Source of the DNA: CAVXAE01 sp044225565
GTDB taxonomy: Bacteria; Pseudomonadota; Gammaproteobacteria; Steroidobacterales; Steroidobacteraceae
Length of the DNA stretch: 5,311 bases
Assembly (NCBI GenBank): GCA_044225565.1
Contig: JBGAIL010000258.1
Location: forward strand, 1 to 5,311
Reading direction: 5' to 3'
In this document: piece by piece, positions 1-5,311 of the stretch
How the letters are laid out: every line of letters begins with the position of its first letter
How positions within the stretch are numbered: the first letter of the stretch is position 1
The notes under the pieces: model-generated
The model's database searches: none
Seen by the model: only the letters and a program-made list of their open reading frames with translations
Told to the model about the DNA's origin: nothing
Program-made: the position numbers and the translations under genes

Positions 1-221
1 CGGCGGCCGCGCACATAGGCTTCGGGAAATTCCGGCTCCGCGGTCCTGATGTCGTCCTGGCCGGAGACGCCTTCCATGTCGTACACGAGCAGGATGCGAG
101 GCCCGTGCGCCTTCGCGTCCCGAGTCATCTCGTAAGGCGCAGTGACCCAGGGCTCGGCGACGGCAACGCCGGCCTGGAACGCGAGCGCGACGATGGCCAT
201 GCGCAGGAAAAACTCAGTCAT
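1..221 (-). CDS. Exported M55 family D-aminopeptidase (DppA-like), N-terminal fragment
   Basis: This is the first 73 codons of a gene that continues past the left edge; no stop is reached. Residues 1-22 look like a signal peptide: Arg7, a hydrophobic core at about residues 8-21, and an Ala-Val-Ala site at 20-22 before Glu-Pro-Trp. The mature start leads into a hydrophobic strand (RILLVYDMEGVSG, 42-54). This is the hallmark N-terminus of M55 D-aminopeptidases such as Bacillus DppA (SVDMEGISG), where the Asp and Glu of DxE are zinc ligands; here they are Asp48 and Glu50. Known M55 enzymes remove N-terminal D-amino acids from short peptides, for example D-Ala-D-Ala. The remaining zinc ligands lie outside the window. 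The ATG at 221 is chosen because a strong Shine-Dalgarno sequence precedes it by 6 nt and it overlaps the esterase stop by 8 nt. Bacillus DppA has no signal peptide, so a periplasmic location is inferred. The family call is quite secure; the substrate is unknown. Confidence 0.85.
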   Translation of the reverse strand, partial: MTEFFLRMAIVALAFQAGVAVAEPWVTAPYEMTRDAKAHGPRILLVYDMEGVSGQDDIRTAEPEFPEAYVRGR

Positions 222-1638
222 GAAACACTCCTTGCCCGGCGAGCAGCGCACGGCCTTTCGGCGTACCGATGAGCGCGATCAACCCGTCCGGAAACGTGGC
301 ACGCCAGTTGAGATAGGTATGAGCGCCGACGAACTCGCGATAGCTCACCTCGTAGCCCTTCGCCCGCAGGATGTCGCGGAAAGTGCGATTCGGCTCGAGC
401 ATCGCCGGCCCCTCCCACGAGCCCACGTCGAGATAGAAGCGCAGCGGCAGCTTCGGGCCGGTGGCGAACTGCCGCGGCAGCCAGTTCCAATGCGCGGGGA
501 AATTCGCTTCGTCCGCGAGATCGTAATGCGGGTACCACCAGTACGACCCCGACTGTGAGAGCACGTTGCCGAAGACACCGGGATAGAGCCGCGCGATGTG
601 AGCGGAGGCGAGCCCGCCATAGCTCGCGCCGGCGATCACGACCTGGCGCGGATCGCGTGCCAGCCGGAAATCCTTGCGCAGGCCCGGCAGCAGCTCCTCC
701 ACGATGAAGCGCGGAAACTCCGCATTGGGCGTCAGCTCCCGCTCGCGCGCGACATCGCGATCGAAATAGTTCACGAGCACCGCGATCGTGGGCGGGATCA
801 CGCCGTCCGCGATCATGTCGTCCATCAGCTGCGGCACATCGATGGTCTGCAGATATTCCGTGCGGTCGAAGACGAGCACGAACGGACAGGCACGGCGCGC
901 GCAGCGACCGCCGGCCGGCAGATGGACCGTGACGTCCCGCGCGTTGCCCAGGATGCGACTCGACACCCGCAACGTCCTCGATTCTCCCCTGGCCACGCCT
1001 GACTGCGGGCCCAGCCACCGCTCCGCAGGCGCCGATGGCCCTTCCATGTACGAAGAGGGGAGCTCGCCGATCTCGTACCGCACCTTCAGGCGGCTGCGCG
1101 GATCGGCAAACAGCTCGTAGATCACGCCTCCATCCGTGAAATAGCGCTCCAGTCGATCCGCGGACGGCTCACGGCCTTCCGGCCACGCGAGGAAATACTG
1201 GATGCGCGCGGTGGATTCCAGATCGTAGGTGCGATACCAGACATCGCTTCGCGGGAGCCTCCCGAACGCATCCACGCGGCTCTGAAAGCTCGTTTTGTCG
1301 AGACTGACCATGCCGACGTTGAGCTCTTCGCGCACATCCTTCGCACGCCACAGGAACGTCGCCAGCATGCGATCCGGCTTTCCCGGCGCGGGCTCGATCA
1401 GTGGTGTGCCCGCGGCATCCACTTCGCTCCAGAATGCCTGCAAGGCCTCTTTCGCGCGGGCAGACTGCCCGGCGCTCGCGTTCTCTTCCGCATCCCCGGC
1501 GTTCAGCCGTTGCGCGAGCGCCGCGAGCCGCGGGCTTTCCGGCGGCGGTCCGGCCACGGCGCGGCCCGCAATGCCGGACACCAGGAGAAGGACGAATACG
1601 ACGCTGCGGGTGCTCGTGAGATGCCGCAACGGCATCAC
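214..1638 (-). CDS. Exported enterochelin esterase (Fes)-family serine hydrolase
   Basis: Fes-family enzymes hydrolyse ester bonds of iron-siderophores such as ferric enterobactin to release iron. This protein has 474 residues. A signal peptide is visible at about 1-29: Arg5 and Arg11, a hydrophobic stretch 12-22, and an Ala-Val-Ala cleavage site at 27-29. Residues about 65-210 resemble the Fes N-terminal domain (GTPLIEP at 77-83, TFLWR at 94-98, LPRSDVWYRTY at 128-138). Residues about 215-465 form an esterase-D-like alpha/beta-hydrolase domain. The nucleophile elbow is GASYGG, with Ser339, followed by VLSQSGSYWW (359-368), a segment very characteristic of Fes. His440 in GAHTYLNW is the likely catalytic histidine; Asp404 or Glu409 is the candidate acid. 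Cys246 and Cys251 could form a disulfide. The start is either GTG at 1638 (4-nt overlap with the amidohydrolase stop) or the adjacent ATG at 1635 (1-nt overlap). No Shine-Dalgarno is seen, so translation probably depends on the upstream gene. Family is confident; a siderophore substrate is inferred from family and neighbouring receptor. Confidence 0.88.
   Translation of the reverse strand: MMPLRHLTSTRSVVFVLLLVSGIAGRAVAGPPPESPRLAALAQRLNAGDAEENASAGQSARAKEALQAFWSEVDAAGTPLIEPAPGKPDRMLATFLWRAKDVREELNVGMVSLDKTSFQSRVDAFGRLPRSDVWYRTYDLESTARIQYFLAWPEGREPSADRLERYFTDGGVIYELFADPRSRLKVRYEIGELPSSYMEGPSAPAERWLGPQSGVARGESRTLRVSSRILGNARDVTVHLPAGGRCARRACPFVLVFDRTEYLQTIDVPQLMDDMIADGVIPPTIAVLVNYFDRDVARERELTPNAEFPRFIVEELLPGLRKDFRLARDPRQVVIAGASYGGLASAHIARLYPGVFGNVLSQSGSYWWYPHYDLADEANFPAHWNWLPRQFATGPKLPLRFYLDVGSWEGPAMLEPNRTFRDILRAKGYEVSYREFVGAHTYLNWRATFPDGLIALIGTPKGRALLAGQGVFHD
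228..233 (-). promoter_or_regulatory. Strong Shine-Dalgarno site of the M55 peptidase gene
   Basis: AAGGAG on the minus strand lies 6 nt upstream of the ATG at 221. It is embedded in the last codons of the esterase gene (Gln-Gly-Val). It is the best ribosome-binding site in the window and fixes the start of the peptidase. It allows the peptidase to recruit ribosomes itself, in addition to coupling through the 8-nt overlap. Confidence 0.8.
1633..1638 (-). promoter_or_regulatory. Stop/start coupling junction (GTGATG) between amidohydrolase and esterase
   Basis: The minus strand reads GTGATG: TGA at 1637-1635 ends the amidohydrolase, while GTG at 1638 and ATG at 1635 are alternative in-frame esterase starts. 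The only purine-rich GGAG nearby (1668-1665) is about 26 nt upstream of the GTG, too far to serve as a normal ribosome-binding site. The arrangement indicates termination-reinitiation coupling. Which of the two codons is used cannot be decided from sequence; the choice changes the protein by one residue. Confidence 0.65.
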
Positions 1639-3347
1639 TTGGGAACGCGTGGCGCGCTATAACGCTCCACGCCGTCGATGACCGTGCTCAGAACCTTCGT
1701 ATCGGGGATACGCAGCGGATCGATCGAGAAGATGTCCTGCGAGAGCACGACGAAGTCGGCCAGATAACCCGGCGCGATGCGACCCAACCGATCCTCCTGG
1801 AATCCGGCATACGCATTCGACACCGTGTAGGCGCGCACGGCCTCGGCGACGCTGATGCGCTGCTGCGGCTGCCAGCCACCCGGATTCTTGCCGTCGATGG
1901 TGCGGCGATTCACCGCCGCATCGATGCCGGTGATGGGATCGATCGGTGCGACCGCCCAGTCGGAGCCGAACGTCAGGACGACGCCCGCATCCAGGAAGGA
2001 GCGGAACGCATACGTTCCCTTGATGCGCTCCGGCCCGATGCGCTTCTCCGCCCAGCGTCCGTCGTCGATGGCATGGTACGGCTGCATCGAGGCGATGACG
2101 CCCAGCTGCCTGTAACGCGCGAAGGCGGCGGGCCGCAGGTGCTGCGCGTGCTCGTTGCGGAAACGGCGGTCGCGCGGGCCGTCCTCCTTCTCCACTCGCT
2201 CGTAGGTGTCCAGCAGCCAGTCGATGGCGTGGTCGCCGATGGCGTGGACGGCCACCTGCAGGCCGGCGCGGTCCGCACCCTGGATCTGTTTCGCGAGGTC
2301 GTCGAGATTCACCATCTGCAGGCCGCTCGTCTGCGGCGCGTCGGCGTAGGGCTCGTAGAACCATGCAGTAGTCGAGCCCAGCGAGCCGTCGACGAATCCC
2401 TTGAGCCCGCCCCAGCGCAGCCAGTCGTCACCGCGGCCATTGCTGCGCACGAAGTCGGCGAGCTTCGCCCAGTCCGCCACGGGCACGAAGGAATACACGC
2501 GCAGCGGCAGCCGGCCCTGCGACTTCAGGCGACGGAAGGCTTCGAGCGTGCGCCAGTTGCCATCACTCATGTCGTGGACCTGGGTGACGCCGTGCGACAG
2601 CGCTTCCGAGAAGCCGCGCTGCATCGCTTCGTTCACACGCTGCTCGGCAGGCACGGGAATGGCGGCGTAGACCGCATTCATCGCGGCATCCTTCAGCAGC
2701 CCCGTGGGCTCGCCCTTGGCGTCCTTGATGATCTTGCCGCCTACGGGGTCCGGCGTGCTGGCATCGATGCCCGCCAGTTTGAGCGCGGCGGCATTCGCGA
2801 GGCCCATGTGACCGTCGAGGCGCACGACGAACACCGGTGTGCCGACCGTTCCGCCGTCGATCCAGTCGCGCGAGGGCAGCGTCGCATCCCAAAGCTCGTG
2901 GTCCCAGTTGCCGTGCGTGATCCATTCACCGGGCCGCTCCTTGGCGCGCGCGACGATGCGCCGCGAAAACTCGGCGGGCGTCGAGGCATCGCGCAGATCC
3001 ACGCTCGCCAGGGAGAGCGACGAATCCAGGAAATGGGTGTGGTTGTCCATGAAGCCGGGCACGACCAGCTTGCCGCCGAGATCGATGCGCTGCGCACCCT
3101 TGCCGGCCTTCGCCAGCACGCCCGCATCGTCGCCGACGGCGACGATGCGGTTGCCGGAGACGGCGAAGGCCTTCGCGAACCCGCCGTCCGACTCGCCCGT
3201 CCATACGCGGCCGTTCAAGTAGACGCGGGTGGCAGCCGCGTCCGCCGCACCACCATCTGCCGTGCAACCGCTTCCCAGCACCGTGAAGACCGCTACTGCA
3301 ACAGCCTTCGCGAGCGCGCGAGCGCGTGACGCACCCATGCTGCTCAT
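1635..3347 (-). CDS. Exported YtcJ-like amidohydrolase (amidohydrolase_3 family)
   Basis: This 570-residue protein belongs to the metal-dependent amidohydrolase superfamily, in the YtcJ / N-substituted formamide deformylase (NfdA) group, and has the usual length for that group plus an export signal. Residues about 8-24 form a basic then hydrophobic segment ending in VLGSGC (Cys28). This is either a signal peptidase I substrate or an imperfect lipobox, with Leu at -4 rather than -3. Family motifs appear in order: PGFMDNHTHF with metal ligands His103 and His105; GNWDHE (146-151); RLDGHMGLAN (176-185); GLLKDAA with Lys219; KGFVDGSLGS (316-325); AVHAIGD with His368; NEHAQH with His403; and FGSDWAVAP with Asp463, the usual catalytic aspartate. 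The C-terminal GYLADFVVLSQD (527-538) closes the composite beta-sandwich domain. The family hydrolyses C-N bonds of amides, formamides or cyclic amides; the exact substrate is not predictable. The ATG at 3347 overlaps the receptor stop by 4 nt (ATGA); ATG at 3338 (Met4) is an alternative start. The catalytic set looks intact. Confidence 0.9.
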   Translation of the reverse strand: MSSMGASRARALAKAVAVAVFTVLGSGCTADGGAADAAATRVYLNGRVWTGESDGGFAKAFAVSGNRIVAVGDDAGVLAKAGKGAQRIDLGGKLVVPGFMDNHTHFLDSSLSLASVDLRDASTPAEFSRRIVARAKERPGEWITHGNWDHELWDATLPSRDWIDGGTVGTPVFVVRLDGHMGLANAAALKLAGIDASTPDPVGGKIIKDAKGEPTGLLKDAAMNAVYAAIPVPAEQRVNEAMQRGFSEALSHGVTQVHDMSDGNWRTLEAFRRLKSQGRLPLRVYSFVPVADWAKLADFVRSNGRGDDWLRWGGLKGFVDGSLGSTTAWFYEPYADAPQTSGLQMVNLDDLAKQIQGADRAGLQVAVHAIGDHAIDWLLDTYERVEKEDGPRDRRFRNEHAQHLRPAAFARYRQLGVIASMQPYHAIDDGRWAEKRIGPERIKGTYAFRSFLDAGVVLTFGSDWAVAPIDPITGIDAAVNRRTIDGKNPGGWQPQQRISVAEAVRAYTVSNAYAGFQEDRLGRIAPGYLADFVVLSQDIFSIDPLRIPDTKVLSTVIDGVERYSAPRVPK

Positions 3348-5311
3348 TTCTTCTTCAGATCGTAGGAAACCTTGCCGAAGATCGTGCGTGGCGGATTCAC
3401 CGACACCGAGCTGAGGAAGGTGTTGTACACGGGCGAGTAGTACTTCGTGTCGAGCAGGTTCAACGCCGAGAGCTGGAACGTCCAGTTGTTCCGGTTGTAG
3501 AAGACTCGCGCGTCCATCTCGAAGATGTCGCCGAAGAGACGGTCGAAGTACAGGCCATGGCCCGGATCATCGAACTGCCGCACCTGGCCGCGAAGCTTGT
3601 AGACCATGCCGCCGCCGAAGCCGAAGCCCGCCCAGGGGCCGTGCTGGAACTCGTAGCTCGTGTAGAACGATGCGCCGAAGCGCGGCGCCAGGAACGAGGG
3701 GAAGCCCTTGAACTCGCCCTCCACGAACTCGTTGTCGATGGTGGCGAGCGAGCCGAAGACGTTCCAGCCCTGCATCACCTCGCCCTGGAAGTCCACCTCC
3801 ACGCCCTTCGAGCGCTGCTTACCGCGCAGCAGGACGAAGCCCGGATGGTTGACGTCCGACTCGGAGATGTTGGTACGCTCGATCTTGAACGCCGCCACGG
3901 ACCAGGAGAAGCGCCGCTCGCGCGCCTCGCCCTTCAGGCCCACTTCGTAAGACGTGCCCTCTTCGGGGTTGGTGCGGGTGCCGTTGCTGGGGTCCGCCGC
4001 GTTGAAGATGAGCTCGTTGCGCGGCAGGAAGGTCTCGCCGTAGCTCGCGTACGCGTTGACCTTGGGCGTGATCGCGAACGTGGTGCCCAGCTGGTACGTG
4101 AGCGCGTTGTCCTCGTACCGGTCGTCGCCGAAGCCGGACGGCAGCGGCTCGAGCGCCGTCTCGTCGCAGCAGTTGGAGATGGTGCTCAGCTTGAAATCGG
4201 AATAGCGCGCGCCGAGCAGCACCGAAAGGCGATCCACGGGGTGCAGGATCGTCTGCAGCGTCACGCCGGTCTCCTGATAGAGCGTGCGCTCGCGCAACAC
4301 GCCGCCGACGTAGCCGGGAGTATTCAGGTCGAGATAGGGGGCCACCTCGCTCGGCAGCTTCGGCAGAGAAGCGTAGTCTGGATCGTAGATGTTGAACGCA
4401 TCCGGGCCCAGCAGCCCATAGCCGATGAACCGGCCGTACTTGTCGTGCGAATAGTCCGCGCCGAAGAACAGCGTGTGCTCACGCCCGCCGAGCTCGACGC
4501 TGCCGAAGAGATTCACCTCGCCGGAATAGGCCTCGCCGCCGCCGTCGTCGAAGTACATGTAGAGCGGGGCCTGGCCGTCGGGCTCCACGCCGCCCGAGTA
4601 GGCGCCTTTGTTCTTCACGTCGCTCTTCGTGTACTGCACACTGGTGCGCATCTGCCAGTCGCTCGCGAAGTGGTGCTCGAGCAGCGCGCGGCCGAACATC
4701 AGCTTGCGCTTCGGGTTGGCGTCCGGAAAGCCCACGAGACGCGAGCGCGGCACGTCCGGCCAGCCGTAGTTGTTGGGATCGTTGCGGGCGGCCTCCTCGT
4801 CCTCCGTGCCGACGGGGCCGGTGTACTGCGCCCCATAGCCGTAGCTGGCGTTGAACTTCATGTCCTGATACTGCGTGAGCAGGGTCAGGGAAGTGTCGGG
4901 CGTGAACTCGTATTTCAGAGAGGGCGCGATGACCAGCCGCTTGCTGAAGCCGTAGTCGAGGAAAGTGTCCTCGTCCAGATACGAGGTGACGAGGCGCGAG
5001 GAGAGCTTTCCGTCCGAGGTGAGGGCGCCATAGACGTCCGCTTCGGCCATGTAGTGGCTGAAGCTTCCCGTCTCGAACGAGAGCGACCCGCCGAAATCCG
5101 AGCGCGGCTTCTTGGAGACGGCATTCAGGGTGCCGGCGATCTGCGACTGGCCGTAGATCGTCGAGGTGGAGCCCTTGATGATCTCGAAGCGCTCGAAGGG
5201 CGAGAGGTCCGGCGCCACCTGGCCGGGCGTGCGTATGCCGTCGATCTTGATCGCCTTGTCGTAGTCGAGCTGGAAGCCGCGGAAGTAGGTGCGCACCCAG
5301 CCGTCCTGGGC
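3344..5311 (-). CDS. TonB-dependent siderophore-type outer-membrane receptor, N-terminus missing
   Basis: The reading frame is open to the right edge, giving 655 residues. The GTG at 5296 is internal, because plug-domain sequence already precedes it. The signal peptide, TonB box and first part of the plug are outside the window. Visible plug motifs (counting from the window edge) are RGFQ (11-14), IDG (23-25), FERFEIIKG (39-47), IYGQS (52-56) and SKKP (66-69), typical of FpvA/FhuA-type receptors. The rest is a 22-strand-type barrel with alternating aromatic strands, including the siderophore-receptor signatures LSVLLGARYSDF, ASYGETFLPRNE, SYEVGLKGE and GVEVDFQGE. NLLDTKYY (618-625) is the usual motif near the C-terminus. 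These receptors take up ferric siderophores or other large ligands using TonB energy. The C-terminus is odd: it ends in Ser-Tyr-Asp-Leu-Lys-Lys-Lys rather than an aromatic residue. A vicinal Cys381-Cys382 pair lies in a probable surface loop. The ligand cannot be assigned; the adjacent Fes-like esterase favours a siderophore. Confidence 0.92.
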   Translation of the reverse strand, partial: AQDGWVRTYFRGFQLDYDKAIKIDGIRTPGQVAPDLSPFERFEIIKGSTSTIYGQSQIAGTLNAVSKKPRSDFGGSLSFETGSFSHYMAEADVYGALTSDGKLSSRLVTSYLDEDTFLDYGFSKRLVIAPSLKYEFTPDTSLTLLTQYQDMKFNASYGYGAQYTGPVGTEDEEAARNDPNNYGWPDVPRSRLVGFPDANPKRKLMFGRALLEHHFASDWQMRTSVQYTKSDVKNKGAYSGGVEPDGQAPLYMYFDDGGGEAYSGEVNLFGSVELGGREHTLFFGADYSHDKYGRFIGYGLLGPDAFNIYDPDYASLPKLPSEVAPYLDLNTPGYVGGVLRERTLYQETGVTLQTILHPVDRLSVLLGARYSDFKLSTISNCCDETALEPLPSGFGDDRYEDNALTYQLGTTFAITPKVNAYASYGETFLPRNELIFNAADPSNGTRTNPEEGTSYEVGLKGEARERRFSWSVAAFKIERTNISESDVNHPGFVLLRGKQRSKGVEVDFQGEVMQGWNVFGSLATIDNEFVEGEFKGFPSFLAPRFGASFYTSYEFQHGPWAGFGFGGGMVYKLRGQVRQFDDPGHGLYFDRLFGDIFEMDARVFYNRNNWTFQLSALNLLDTKYYSPVYNTFLSSVSVNPPRTIFGKVSYDLKKK
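3348..3356 (-). promoter_or_regulatory. Purine-rich ribosome-binding region of the amidohydrolase gene
   Basis: The minus strand reads GAAGAAGAA immediately before the ATG at 3347, inside the last codons of the receptor gene (Leu-Lys-Lys-Lys). It is a weak Shine-Dalgarno match for the first ATG. It is better spaced for the alternative Met4 start at 3338, so it does not settle which start is used. The ATGA overlap suggests coupling to receptor translation in either case. Confidence 0.45.

Noticed and set aside
142..558. Plus-strand open frame at the left end, spanning the peptidase/esterase junction
   Set aside because: It is antisense to two well-supported coding sequences, and its translation resembles no known protein.
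218..1018. Second minus-strand open frame of 266 codons inside the esterase gene
   Set aside because: It lies in another frame of the esterase, with Arg/Ala-rich low-complexity translation and no family motif. The esterase frame covers it with conserved catalytic motifs.
1639..1672. Possible promoter or terminator between the amidohydrolase and the esterase
   Set aside because: The segment is coding sequence of the amidohydrolase C-terminus, and I see no convincing -35/-10 pair and no hairpin followed by a T run.
2073..3329. Plus-strand open frame of 418 codons opposite the amidohydrolase
   Set aside because: It is a high-GC shadow: antisense to a gene with a complete set of family motifs. 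Its translation is rich in Arg/His/Ala/Val with no recognisable domain, and no convincing ribosome-binding site was noted.
3344..5296. GTG at 5296 as the true start of the receptor
   Set aside because: The frame stays open to the window edge. The sequence just after this GTG is already mid-plug (RGFQ, IDG), so a signal peptide and the start of the plug must lie further upstream.

Overview
The window is a gapless stretch of high-GC DNA in which all genes lie on the minus strand, so it is read from right to left. The genes point to a Gram-negative bacterium: a TonB-dependent outer-membrane receptor is followed by enzymes that each carry a predicted export signal. The GC-rich codon use and gene style resemble environmental Proteobacteria with many TonB receptors (Xanthomonadales, Steroidobacter or sphingomonad-like lineages). 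The lineage is a guess, because no rRNA or other marker gene is present.

Layout in transcription order: (1) 5311-3344, a TonB-dependent receptor of the siderophore-receptor type, missing its N-terminus at the window edge. (2) 3347-1635, an exported amidohydrolase of the YtcJ-like (amidohydrolase_3) family. (3) 1638-214, an exported serine esterase of the enterochelin esterase (Fes/IroD) family, with both the Fes-type N-terminal region and the catalytic alpha/beta-hydrolase domain. (4) 221-1, the first 73 residues of an exported M55 (DppA-like) D-aminopeptidase, which runs off the left edge.

Consecutive genes overlap by 4 nt, by 1 or 4 nt, and by 8 nt. There is no intergenic space, internal promoter or terminator, so the four genes almost certainly form one translationally coupled operon that starts upstream of the window and continues beyond it. 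The predicted activities fit an import-and-dismantle pathway: the receptor brings an oligomeric ligand into the periplasm, where an esterase, an amide hydrolase and a D-peptide-specific metallopeptidase could cut different bonds. A siderophore or a depsipeptide containing D-amino acids would fit, but the substrate cannot be read from the sequence. No RNA gene, mobile element, CRISPR array or notable repeat was seen.
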